The notes under the pieces were generated by a model. It had not been told where the DNA came from. It did not search any database and saw only the letters and a list, made by a program, of their open reading frames with translations. Both the position numbers and the translations under genes were made by a program. 64,000 nt of DNA from Hydra vulgaris (taxonomy: Eukaryota > Cnidaria > Hydrozoa > Anthoathecata > Hydridae), in assembly GCF_038396675.1 (NCBI RefSeq), contig NC_088927.1, positions 35,326,001-35,390,000 on the forward strand, given 5' to 3'. Below, piece after piece: positions 34,216 through 48,099 of this stretch (positions are counted from its first letter, which is position 1; every line of letters begins with the position of its first letter).

Positions 34216-34657
34216 GATTCTGAATCTAGAAAAAATTTCAAACAAGATAACAGAAAAAACATAATTTTTATTTTTTACTGTTTTTAACTTAAACCTTAAA
34301 CGAAATATAAAGTTCTAAACATGTCAGTGTTAACATTTTTAAATTTTTTCAAACTTTTAAACAGGTATAAAATGACCTTTTGAACTAAAAAGCTTCAGGT
34401 TTATTTGTATGAGTTAAATGACGCATAATATTACTATGTTAATTAAAATAATATTATGCTTAGTATATAAAGTGTTAAAGTTTTCTTTATGCCGCAGAGT
34501 AATGCGCGAGTTCTCAAACCATCGTTTAAACAAACGCTAAAACCCATTGCTTGAGTGGTCCGAAGGAAATAACCCGCAAAAAAATGACAGTTTACTCCAA
34601 CGTAGGACATTTGCTGCGGAGTAAATTGTTCTAGACGGTTGGATAGGACAAACTAGG

Positions 34658-34834
34658 TAGGGCTGTAAATCCTGGCTCGTGTTCGTGAACGGCTCGGTGC
34701 CGGCTCGACAAGAGCTCGTTCATGTTCGGCTCGAATGGTAAACGAGCCGGGCTTGAACAAAAAACTAGGCTCGTTTATTAAACGAGCCGATCTTGAACAT
34801 TATAGGCTCGTTCATATAGGCTCGATTAAAGCTC

Positions 34835-34918
<84 letters not shown>

Positions 34919-35325
34919 CCAATGCAATGAGAGCAAGACTTATATTTGTGAAAATGTAATTTGAACTATTAGAGTGCAGTGTTTAATAGGAATTATTATG
35001 TTTGTGAGAGTTTACATTATGTTTGAACTTTGAACATTAAATTACATGTTGTTTGCTAATTTGGACTTGCATTATTTACAGAGCCTTTAACGAACAATTT
35101 TTTTTACTAAACGAGCTTTAAACTAACAGGTTACAATAATTATTTCGAGTTTTAAACATGTACATCGAGCCGAGCCCAAACAATACTAATCCTTAACGAG
35201 CCTAGCTCGAACAAAGAATCTCATGTTCGAAACGAGCTCGAGCCGAGCCTGAACTCTCTTAATATGTAAACGAGCCAAGCCGAGCCCTAGCAAGCTTGGC
35301 TCGTTCGGCTCGATTTACAGGCCTA
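34658..35325. mobile_element. hAT-type non-autonomous transposon
   Basis: Identical 8-bp target duplications AAACTAGG flank it (34650-34657 and 35326-35333). The terminal inverted repeat is TAGG(G/C)CTGTAAATC. Both subterminal regions are crowded with GGCTCG/CGAGCC hexamers (about nine each side), like the clustered subterminal transposase-binding motifs of hAT elements. It carries a 75-bp (TA)n (34838-34913) and no transposase. The 8-bp duplication and subterminal clusters together make hAT by far the best call. It sits inside an older repeat with GGAGTAAA words on both sides (34600-34625, 35340-35390). Confidence 0.9.
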
Positions 35326-35691
35326 AAACTAGGACGTTATACTCCGGAGTAAAGTGTCCCACCGGACAACTTACTCCGCAGACAATTTTCTCCGTGACAG
35401 GACCAAAATTATAGCAAAAATTGATCCGGCCGGACCAAAAATTTCGTAAAAACTTTTTAACGGGATAAGAATTTTCACGGACCGAAATTCCAGCGACAGA
35501 AACCTTTAAAGTCAACATTGGAAAGTAAAATTTGATTACAACGTTATTTGTCGTTAAATCAGTTAATAATAATAATAACAATAAAGCATTCAACAATACT
35601 ACACTAGGGTAATAACATAAATATTCCTTCTGTCAAATAGAACGCACTAAATAAAGTTTTGAATTTTATTGTATCTAATTTAGTTAAATGA

Positions 35692-36590
35692 ATGGAGAAG
35701 CAATTAAGAAATATATCTAACCACAGCGTTATGATTTTGAAAACTTTAAAAAGATATAGAGAGGACGCTATTAAACTGTGTGATTTGGTATTACAAGTTG
35801 AAGACCAGGTATTTCCAGTGCACCGTTCAGTTCTTGCTGCATGCAGTCAATATTTTTATGCAATGTTTGCTGGAGAACTTAAAGAAAGTAGCCAGTCAAC
35901 TGTTGTATTAAATGATGTTAAAGCAAATATATTAAAACAATTATTAGATTTTGCGTATGATGGCGAAATAGAAATACATTCTAAAAATGTTGAAGATATT
36001 CTACGTCTAGCTACACAATTGCAGTTTATTCAGGTTTGTGATATATGTTGTAACTTTCTTGAGCAACAACTGGATACCATGAATTGTATTAACATTCGCA
36101 ACTTTGCAACTCTTTATAACTGTATATCTTTTACTTCTAAGATTGATATATTTATGGAAAATAACTTTAAAGATGTTATTAATTCAGATGAATTTAAAAA
36201 CTTACCATTTTCTGTGCTTAAAAGTCTTATTTCCAGTCATAAGTTAAATGTAGTTTTAGAACAGGATGTTTACAATGCGGTCATAAAATGGGTTAAATTT
36301 GATCTTAATCAAAGGCGCAACCAATTTTTTGCTTTACTTAATGAAGTAAAACTACCTTTGTTATCAAAAAAATTTATAATGCAACATATAATTAATGAAG
36401 AGCTCATTAAGTCTGAAATGAGTTGTAGAGATTTGTTAGATGAGGCAAAAAACTATCATTTGTATCCAAAAATGAGAGCTATTTTTCGCTCTAAACGAAC
36501 CATACCTCGATATTCAACGGTTGGTTTATTGTTTGCAATTGGAGGTAAAGAAACTGGAGAGCAAATTACTAACAAAGTAGAATGCTTTAG
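35692..36590 (+). CDS. Kelch-like (KLHL) protein, exon 1: BTB, BACK, start of kelch domain
   Basis: Encodes residues 1-299. The BTB/POZ domain spans about residues 22-130 (LCDLVLQVEDQVFPVHRSVL, with D31 and the HRSVLAACS helix, AMFAGELKES); this domain dimerises and binds Cullin-3. BACK spans about 135-240 (NIRNFATLYNC, AVIKWVKFDL, RDLLDEAKNYHL). The first kelch strand, LLFAIGGKE, begins at about 279. KLHL proteins are substrate adaptors of CUL3 ubiquitin ligases. The frame stops shortly after (36615), but AG|GTATTT at 36590/36591 is a good donor; joining to exon 2 makes an AGC codon and continues the kelch repeat. Overall pattern is closest, from memory, to KLHL20/diablo-type proteins; the subfamily is not assigned. 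Confidence 0.9.
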
Positions 36591-37007
36591 GTATTTAAAT
36601 GATTCTTTTAAATAAATTAACAAAACCTCTCAAATTAAAAAAAATACATGTTTTTTAAATTTGTTTAACACTTGAACCAACCATGTGACATGTAATTTAA
36701 TACTAGTTTAACATATTGAGAATGGTTACTTAATAATAGTTTAACATAATGATAATGCTACATCATCAATATCACAAATTGATGATAATATTACTTAGCA
36801 CTTCAACTGAGTTTTTATCTTTATTATTGACATATAGTATAAATATAGAGTCATATCTTAAAAATATTGCTTTTTTAATTATTGTTATGTTATATTAACA
36901 CTTGAAAAATTATTATCATAATATGATATTGATATTTCGTTGATATCACAATATAATTTTTTAAATATTAACTATCGATCATTGACCTTAAGATAATATG
37001 CTACAAT

Positions 37008-37547
37008 TAGGGTTGGGGTCAAATACATTTGATCTACTATAAATACAAATATGCTACTTCTAGGTTTCCAAATACAAATTCAAATACAAAAATGGCAATC
37101 AATATTTTTTAAATACAAACATAACTAACTTAGCATGCCAAATTAGCCTGTTTTTACCAAGTACCAATTTTTATTTGGTAAAAATAGGCTAATTTGGCGT
37201 ATTTTTATTTGTATTGTATTTGATTAAAAAGTTTCTTAAATATTTGTATTTGTGTTTAATTGAAATTTATTTGAAATTCCATAGACTAAGCTAACCAGCT
37301 TTTTTTTTTTTTTTTTGCGAAATACCATGAGGCTCATTGTTTTTTTTTTTCATTTTCAGCTCTTAAATAAATTTGAAAATTATTTTTAAAGGATATTTGT
37401 TAAAAGACTTGTTTCATTCTTCTATTTAGTAGACCATTTTATCTGTCTTGTCTTAAAAAAACTTTTTTTTCTTTTCTTAACCTAAAGTACAGGTATCTAG
37501 AATTAGCCTATTGTATTTGATCAAAATGTATTTGACCCCAACCCTGC
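37008..37547. mobile_element. MITE with AGGGTTGGGGTCAAATACA ends (in KLHL intron 1)
   Basis: Ends AGGGTTGGGGTCAAATACA and the inverse TGTATTTGACCCCAACCCT enclose 540 bp rich in AAATACAAAT words on both strands. Flanks GCTACAAT / GCTAACAA are a possible imperfect 8-bp duplication, which would suit hAT, but this is not certain. Confidence 0.7.
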
Positions 37548-37639
37548 TAACAAATAAGATTAAAAATAAATTTTAAATTTATTTTAGTGTTTAATATGAA
37601 AAAAAACAACTAGTTATTATTTCTCAAAAAAACGTCGGT

Positions 37640-38140
37640 TAACCTAGTTTATGGAATTGAAAATGTTTTTCAATTAAATACAAATACAGGTATTTAAGAA
37701 ATTTTTATTCAAATAAAATACGAATATGCCAAGTTACCTTTTTTTTTTTACCAAATCCAAATATTTATTTGACCCCAACCCTGACCACAACACGTACAAC
37801 AGTTGTAGGATCAAGTGAGCTATTATGGGATTAAAACATCAGTTTATGGAATTGAAAATATTTTTCAATTAAATGCAAATACAAGTATCATACCAAAGTA
37901 TAAATACCAAACATCATTTGGCTCTTATGGGATTAAAACATCAGTTTATGGAATTGAAAATATTTTTCAATTAAATACAAATACAAGTATTTAAGAAATT
38001 TTTATTCAAATAAAATACGAATATGCCAAGTTACCTTTTTTTTTTACCAAATCCAAATACTTATTTGACCCCAACCCTGACCACAACACGTACAACAGTT
38101 GTAGGATCAATTGAGCTGTTATGGGATTAAACAAGGTAAA
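37640..38140. repeat. About 297-bp tandem duplication carrying the same MITE end
   Basis: CGAATATGCCAAGTTACC recurs at 37721 and 38018, and the whole run from TTTATGGAATTGAAAATA to GTACAACAGTTGTAGGATCA is repeated with few changes. Each copy contains TTGACCCCAACCCTGACCAC, the end of the MITE at 37008-37547, so the duplicated block includes a partial second element. Confidence 0.8.
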
Positions 38141-39748
38141 TATTTGACAATTAAAAATTCCAAATAAAGGTAATAATGGGATATCCCAAAAACCAAAACT
38201 ATCTATAGTGGTTTTTTTTATGTTTATTCAAACATCAGCTTTAATAATCCATAATTGATCCATAATAATCCAAACATCAGCTTTAATGATCCATTATGAT
38301 CCATAATCTGTTAATTGGACATGTAAAATGATTTCATGGCAAAACCCTTTTTTTAAAATGGACTAGAGTATATTTAGTCTTTTTTTTTTCAATTAAACTC
38401 TAACAGTTTTAATTGAAAAAAACGGACTAAATATACTCTAACAGAAGCACAATCTTCAGAGTATAAAGCAGTTTCCTCATCTACTTTGCTTTGTGAAGAG
38501 CACCAGAATTAAGCATCTTGAAGTTCTTTGTTTCAGATCCCTTAGTTATTATGAGCAGACAAAGCTGAACCAGTTCTTTGCAGTCACCTTGTGTGAGTGA
38601 TCATGTTAAAGATTTACGAAAAAATTTAGTCATCTCTTGTTGGCGTTCTTCTTCTATAGGCATCATATGAATGTAATAATAATTTGCTTGTTCGTCTGAT
38701 GACAGTTAAGTGAATTGTTACAAAGGAATACACAATAGCACAAAGTTGGGCTGATAATGTGTTGTTACCAATGTTGCATGAAAAAGGGTTTTTCAATATG
38801 TCATAATTCTGAAAAGAGTTGTTACAAGTCATGGTCATTTATAAATAGTAATAAACTAATCTGAAGTAAACACCTAATGGCATTAATATATAACAATAGA
38901 TTAAAATAATAATAACAATAATAGCAATATTTGTGATATACTGATTTATTGCAATGCATCCTAGAGTAAAACCATCAATTCATAGCCACTTAATTTTATC
39001 TTTTTATTCTTTTATTATTTATAAACTTTGGCATATATATAATTCTGACATATATAAAATTCGCTGAATGGTCACACATGAGCAGTGAACGCCTGAGGGA
39101 AGAAATGAAGTACATTAGAATAAAGGAGAATTATTTTTCAAACAAAGCATATTTTGACAGTTGTCAAGACAAAAATAAAGATTAATAGAGGAATATTTAA
39201 AATATAAATAAGACAGGCAATGCACCTAAACAGTACTAACAATAATAATAAAAAATAAATTGTTATATAAATAATAATATGAACGAAGATATACAAAAAC
39301 TATATCACCAAACAAAAAATAATTAAAACAAAAAATAGATTAAAAAATGAAAAGTATGCATACAACAATGAAATGCCTCAGAATGGAAAAAAAACATTAA
39401 TGCCAATGTGTAAGCATAATTTGTGTAGTGATTAAGTAATAAACATCTCCTCAGAGTTGTGTCTATTATTATTGGCATTTCGATGAGGATCAGCACTTGT
39501 AACTAGTTTATCCTGTCAGACAAACGTTTACACCCTTAATTAAGTGGAAAAAGTAGAGCGTTGCAATCCTTATAACGCCTCGTCATAAATTTGCAATCTT
39601 TGCTTATACAAAAATTACTTATTTTAACATATAAAGGTGATAACTTGTTAAATAAACGAAATGAGTTGATTTCAAAATGCAGGCACCTAAATAAATTCCC
39701 ATTATGAAAACCACTTATGATGTTTCAATGACAATTTCATTTTTTTTT
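38141..39748. other. KLHL intron 1, non-coding
   Basis: AT-rich. Holds an imperfect inverted repeat at 38363-38442 (ACTAGAGTATATTTAGTC / GACTAAATATACTCTA) and short direct repeats of AATCCATAATGATCC type near 38250-38300. An open frame on the minus strand at 38626-38838 has no recognised domain. Confidence 0.5.
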
Positions 39749-39946
39749 CCTCCCCAAGGTCGAAACAGCCACTACAGATGAGGAGGCTACTTAATTGTGG
39801 TTATAACCCTCTCTTAACTCTATAACTCTGAAACGTGAACCTTGATGAAAAAGGCCGCTGCGCAGAGTTAAGCACGGTACTACCAGGGATGTCGTGGGGA
39901 TCAAACTTGGAACCTCTCCCTTATGAAGCGAGCGCTCTACCACTAC
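39749..39946 (-). mobile_element. tRNA-derived SINE
   Basis: On the minus strand the element starts with TGTAGTGGTAGAGCGCTCGC, which fits a pol III A box (TGGTAGAGCGCTCG), followed 34 nt on by AGTTTGATCCCC, a fit to the B box (GGTTCRANYCC). A non-tRNA body ends with CCTTGGGGAGG and a T/A-rich tail. A duplicated GTAGTGGTAGAGTGCTACCA fold lies just upstream (39950-39985). No tRNA cloverleaf is complete, so it is a SINE, not a tRNA gene. Confidence 0.75.
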
Positions 39947-39985
39947 ATTTGATATTGTAGTGGTAGAGTGCTACCACTACATTAT

Positions 39986-41549
39986 CAAATGTTAAAAATG
40001 TTCAACAAAAGAAAAAAAAAAGATGTTATATGAGGCATAAAAAAGGAAATTATAAAAGAAATTTAATTTAAAAAATTTTCTTTATCAATATTAGTTTAAA
40101 CAATTTTTCATAACAAACAATAACAAAAATAATTACCAAATTTAAAAAATTGCATGTTACATTACACATTAGTACACATTAAAATTATATATTTATATAT
40201 TAGTTCCACTTTTAATATTTTAGTTTTTTTTTTGGTTTGTTTTGTTATAATGATTGGTTTATTAAAATGGAAAAATATTAATTATTACAAACTTTAAATA
40301 ACATCTTTTAAAGAGTTAATTTTTTAATAAATAGATAAAAAACTTCTATATATGACTCTATAATTTTTTCGATTTTTCAAAATAATTTTTTGAAGGAGTT
40401 TAGATACCCTTGTTATCAAGAATAAATATACTTGATCACGTTATCTAGTATAAATATATTTGATAGCAAGGGCATCTAAACTCCCTCAATATATTGTATT
40501 GAAAATTAATAACAGAGTTATATCTGTAGAAAAAGTTTTTTATTTGATTAATTGTTACAAGTATTTATGCTTGAAGCAATATAACTCTTGCAATCTCTTC
40601 GTTTATATTTTTAAGAAAAATAATAGTTTAGAAAAATGATATTTTAAAGTAGTTACATCAACTTTATATAATTTAATATATTTATTTTATAAAGTTTATA
40701 TTATTATAACAGATTGTGCAATGGGCAAACCCATGTAAAAACATTCAATTTTTTTATAAAATGAAACCTTAAGTCTCAGATTCTGCTCATTTTTACACCA
40801 CTCAAAGATTTTAATAAGTTATGAACATTTCCGAAAATTTATCATCTTACTCCAAAAGTTTCAGACCTAAACCTGTTTCAAAAATTAGAAAATAATAACT
40901 GAAAATGATTTTTTTTTAGTTTTAAGATACAGTTTCTTTGTTCATAACAAGTAAAATCCGGGATGCAGAGTTCCAAAAGGACTCTGGCTTTATATCTTTA
41001 ATTTTTCCTGGTTTCTGGTGTCCAGAAGTTCTAAACATATTGGTTGACTTATGATCTGCAAAAAAAAAAAAGTTCATACAATTTAATGACTTAGAACTTA
41101 TTGGTTTTAAGCCCGGAGTCCTGGAGTCCTTGTCGCCATTATACCTAAGAACTCTTTAAAATTTAGTTTTTTTTCCCATTAGTAGTTTATAAGGGGAGGG
41201 ATAGAAGATCTTAATAAGCTCAGTGTGGGTAGGAAAATTTTCCAAAAATTATTAAACATCGACTTCTGTGTATTAAGCACTTAAAAGTGACACTTTTTTT
41301 TTCCTTTCATTTTTCATAATTCCTATTTTATAAGTAACAAACTTAAGTTAATTTGACCATATTTTTTTTCTAATAAAGAAAAAGCCACTCTCCAATTCTT
41401 TGCAATAACTCTAACTAAACTATTCAGGGCGACATCTAAAAAAATCGAGATACATCGACATTTTTGTAATTAAACTTGCCTGGTAAAATTGCGACAAAGA
41501 TCAAAATTACAGATGTTATATATATTTATATATATATATATTTTAAACA
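39986..41549. other. KLHL intron 1, non-coding, with a 93-bp fold-back at 40393-40485
   Basis: GGAGTTTAGATACCCTTG at 40395 is answered by CAAGGGCATCTAAACTCC ending at 40484; the imperfect arms extend about 40 bp each, leaving almost no interior. The remainder is AT-rich, with no gene seen. Confidence 0.55.
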
Positions 41550-41555
41550 TCTTTG

Positions 41556-41597
41556 CTTCCAACAAGGCTGCAAGCAGCCACTAATTAAAGTTGGAAG
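41556..41597 (-). other. Nested 3' stem-loop of LINE copy D
   Basis: An outer 8-bp stem CTTCCAAC/GTTGGAAG encloses an inner 6-bp stem GGCTGC/GCAGCC with a two-base loop, at the extreme 3' end. Copy E has the same CTTCCAACT...GGTTGCTTGCAG sequence at its 3' end (49446-49474), partly decayed. Confidence 0.65.
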
Positions 41598-42992
41598 TTA
41601 CTGAAAGGAAAAAGATGAAGATTGTAGAGCAAGATATCAATTGACGGACATTTTAAAGGATTGCAAATTATATGAATCAGGAAAGCAAGATGAAGGAAGC
41701 GAATTCCAAAGAGCTGATATTCGAGGAAAAAAAACTTAATTAAATGACGAGTAACACGAGAATGAATTTTAGTAGATGGCACAAGAGGCGCTAGCTCTTT
41801 AGAGCACTGCCCATTATAGTATTTGTAGAAAAGAGAAAGAGAAGCAACATTAAGACGATGTGATAATGGTTGGAGGTTGGCTGCAAGAGCAGGTCCAACT
41901 ATGTTTACAATGCGTTTTTGCACCTTGTCTAAAAAAGAAAGGGCATTAGAAGATCCACCCCAGATATGGCAACAGTATTCCATACAAGACCGGATTTGAG
42001 ATTTATAGAGATAGAGAATAGAATCCGAAGTAAGAAAGTGACGAGCTCGATAAAGAGATGCAACCTTAGCAGATGTTAATTTTGCAACTGATTTGATATA
42101 TGGTTTCCAAGAAAGATTGGAAGTAAGAGTTAATCCTAGAAGATGAAGAGAAGGTGACTCATTGAGTACATCACTGTTTATAAATATAGGAAGATCTAAA
42201 TTGCGATAATGATTGGCTGAAAAAAATTGAGTTTTATCTGAATTAAAGTTCACCAGCCACTGTGAGCCCCATGCTGTAGCAGAAGTGAGATTCTTTTCAA
42301 GCTCAAATGCCCCCTCCAAGCAATCAGAGGGTGTTGGTTTCTTATCACGACAAGAATAAATGGTAGTATCATCAGCAAGCAATGCCACCTTAGATGTGAG
42401 AATATCTGGAAGATTGTTAATGTAAATTAAAAAGAGTATAGGGCCAAGGACCTTGAGGAACCCCTTAAGTTATAGAATAAGAATAAGAGTGCTGTCCATC
42501 GAGGACAACTTTTATGCTACGATTGGAAAGGAAGGATTCAATAATCTTAAAGATGTTGCTGGATACACCATAAGAAGAAAGCTTATGGAGAAGACCAGCA
42601 TGCCAAACTTTATCAAAAGCTTTTGAAATGTCAAGAGCGATGGCCTTAACCTCTCCACCTTTATCAAATGCACGATAAAACCTATCAGTTATTACTGTTA
42701 TCAAATCAGCTGTAGAACAAGAAAATTGAAATCCATATTGATGGTCAGAAAGTATGTTATTAGATTCAAGACTAATGGGACGGTAGTTAGACGAATCAGA
42801 TCGCTCTCCAGAATTTTTGAAGATGGGGATAACAGATGCTGCTTTCCAGCAGTCTGGAAAACAAGACTCTGATAAGCACTTGTTGAATAGTTTTGAAAAT
42901 ATATACGACAGCTCTAGAGAACACTTTTGCAAGACAATAACAGGTATGTTGTCCGGGCCACAAGCTGTAGAAGAGTCAAGATAGAAAATCAC
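41585..42992 (-). pseudogene. LINE reverse transcriptase (copy D), broken
   Basis: The RT fingers/palm (42992-42465) contain ACGPDNIPVIVLQKCS, NYRPISLESNNILSDHQYGF and ALDISKAFDKVWHAGLLHKL. The segment between NYRPIS and QYGF is shorter than usual, as if the usual LLPIISKVFE part were deleted. A frameshift before GVPQGS separates the second part (42388-41585) with LADDTTIYS and the thumb CHIWGGSSNALSFLDKVQKR. Normal domain order otherwise. Confidence 0.82.
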
Positions 42993-43270
42993 TTTAAATA
43001 CAGAAGCTGAGTGATATGAATGTCAAGCAATGGATCAACCTGTTTGTTGGCAATATCAGGTAGAACGCAACTAGTGGAATTAAGATATGATATTGATGAA
43101 AAGTTTTTAGCAAACAATTCAGCTTAGTCTTTAGGTGAGGTGACAAAGTCTGAACCATACAAGAAAGGTGGAATTAAAGATTTGCCCTTATTATTGATAT
43201 TATTAAAGATTCTCCAGAAGTCACAAGAGCCTAATTTTTGAGATAAGATACGAGATTTCATGACCTGAGA

Positions 43271-44439
43271 TTAGCGGGTTTTGGCGTTAGACAAAACCTT
43301 TTTACAATTGTTTCTAGCAGTAATAAACAGACGTCTGTTTTCTGGAGAATTGTTTTGCTGATAAATATGGAAGTAATGGTTTTGATTGGCAATCGCAGCA
43401 GCACAGTGTGAAGAAAACCATGGAGGAGAGTGAGGCTTGACCTGGAATCGTCGAGAGGGAACAAAAGATTCCATGCCAGCCTGAATCCACGAAGTTATGT
43501 AAGAAGCACATTTTTCAACAGGAAGACAAAAGATTTCTACCCAAGGGCCATCACGAAGAAAATCACGAAAAGAATCCCAGTCAGCTTTACTGTAGTTGTA
43601 AGAGGTACGATGATAGGGGGATTCAGGTGATGAAGAAGAATGAGATATTAGTTTTAGAGAGATCAAACTGTGATCAGAAGAACCTAAAGGTGAATGTGTA
43701 GAAACTGAGCACTGACTAGGATCAGAAACAAGACATAAGTTGAGTAGAGAAGGTAAATGTTTCAGGTTGTCAGGAGAGCGAGTTGGAAAGTTGACTATTT
43801 GAGTTAGGGATTGAGAAAGGCAAAAGTTGTGGGCTTTAATGCCTGCAGAGTCACTGACACTAGAGCCAAGCCATTCAGAGTTGTGAGCATTAAAGTCACA
43901 AACAACAACTATATTAGCTGATGGATAAAGAGAGAGGGCTTGGTCAATATGATCAGAAATAAAATCAAAAAGAGTGCAGTCTTGAGATGAAGGAGAACGA
44001 TATAGAACAAAGAGAAAGGCAATAGGGTGAAGTGGTGCTAAACGAAAGCACATGAAAGAATAGTCTGTGGATTCAAACCTAGTTTCACGACAAATGGGTG
44101 AATTCTTATGAATGTAAATGCCCAGGCCAAGCATGTGACTATTGGAGTCTTTACGAGTTAAAGGAAGATAACCATCAACACTAAGATCACAAGATGAGAC
44201 AGCTGAACTCAAATTAGTCTCACAAAGAGCAAGTAGGTCTGGTGAACTTTGCAAGAGATAAGTTTCAACAGAAGAAAAGTTACTTCGAAGACCATGAGTA
44301 TTAGTGAATGATAGGTTTAGAGAATTTGGTGATGATGGTTTTTTGTGTTTTATAGTTTTTGGTACTTTATTCATTTTAAAATTAGATTGAAGAACTTGGC
44401 TCAAAGCATAGATAATACTCAGAACACTGTTTAATAGCA

Positions 44440-44440
<1 letters not shown>
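43271..44440 (-). pseudogene. LINE endonuclease domain (copy D)
   Basis: Open for 389 codons. Motifs in order: NLSFTNTHGLRSNF, LLALCETNLS (catalytic Glu), GLGIYIHKN, FVLYRSPSS, VVVCDFNAHNSEWLG (catalytic Asp/Asn), and SDHSLISLKL (catalytic Asp/His) near the end, followed by a linker with PPWFSSHC. The likely start is the MNKVPKTIKHKK methionine near 44374, though the frame opens at 44440. This enzyme nicks target DNA for target-primed reverse transcription. Intact in itself but separated from the RT by stops near 43260. Confidence 0.85.

Positions 44441-44441
<1 letters not shown>

Positions 44442-44525
<84 letters not shown>
44442..44525. repeat. (TA)n microsatellite
   Basis: TA run of about 84 bp abutting the 5' side of LINE copy D. 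Confidence 0.97.
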
Positions 44526-44528
<3 letters not shown>

Positions 44529-44825
44529 ATTTAAAAACTTTATTTCACGACTTTCGATCGAAATTTTTTTGGTTCTAAAATTATTTATGACGTTTCGATT
44601 GATAATTCAATCAATATTTTTTCGGTTCTAAAAACAATTATGACTTTCGACTGAAAATTTGATTGAAATTAATTCGGTTCTAATTTTTTTCGTGAATATT
44701 TTCGGTTGTGTAATAAATTTCTCATATTGGATTCTAAATTGAAATTTACGTTTCGATTGAATTATAGGACGCCGAAAAATATTTGTATTTTGTTCTCCTT
44801 AACATTTTTGTGTTATTGACCCAGC

Positions 44826-44828
<3 letters not shown>
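44526..44828. other. Spacer of degenerate repeats
   Basis: Loose repeats of a TTTCGATTGAAAATT...TTCGGTTCTAAAA pattern, about 60-70 bp apart; no gene. Confidence 0.5.

Positions 44829-44871
<43 letters not shown>
44829..44871. repeat. (TA)n microsatellite
   Basis: TA run of about 43 bp. Confidence 0.95.
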
Positions 44872-47938
<3,067 letters not shown>

Positions 47939-48050
47939 GGAACCTAGTTGCTGAGGAATCTTGTTGTTGAGGAACCTTGTTGTTAAAGAACCTTGTTGTT
48001 GAGGAACCTTGTTGTTTAGGAACCTTGTTGTTGAGGAACCTTGTTGCTGA
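47939..48050 (+). repeat. 16-bp minisatellite, 7 copies
   Basis: Copies of GGAACCTTGTTGTTGA with one to three changes each. Confidence 0.92.
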
Positions 48051-48099
48051 GGAGCCTCAGAACTCAAAATCGTATTTTGTTCGCAGAATAATATAACTG

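Larger units (their letters stand above)
41550..44440 (-). mobile_element. LINE copy D (second LINE family) in KLHL intron 1
   Basis: A minus-strand non-LTR element with endonuclease (44440-43271), RT (42992-41585) and a short 3' UTR ending in a nested stem-loop (41556-41597) followed by (TATATA). It differs from copies A-C: there is no ORF1 upstream, base composition is richer in C and T on the coding strand, and the endonuclease begins NLSFTNTHGLRSNF. By motif style it is a Jockey-superfamily/CR1-type LINE; fragments of the same family recur at 48.1, 55.6 and 58.5 kb. Confidence 0.85.

Noticed and set aside
36591-36615. KLHL ending at the TAA at 36613-36615 as a BTB-BACK-only protein
   Set aside because: The sequence after AG|GTATTT leaves the kelch pattern, and exon 2 continues it in phase; a retained-intron short form cannot be excluded but is not the best model.
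38626-38838. 70-codon minus-strand frame in KLHL intron 1
   Set aside because: No domain recognised and no supporting context; kept only as a remark in the intron entry.
39886-39946. Functional tRNA gene
   Set aside because: Has A and B box matches but no closing acceptor stem, and a SINE body follows.
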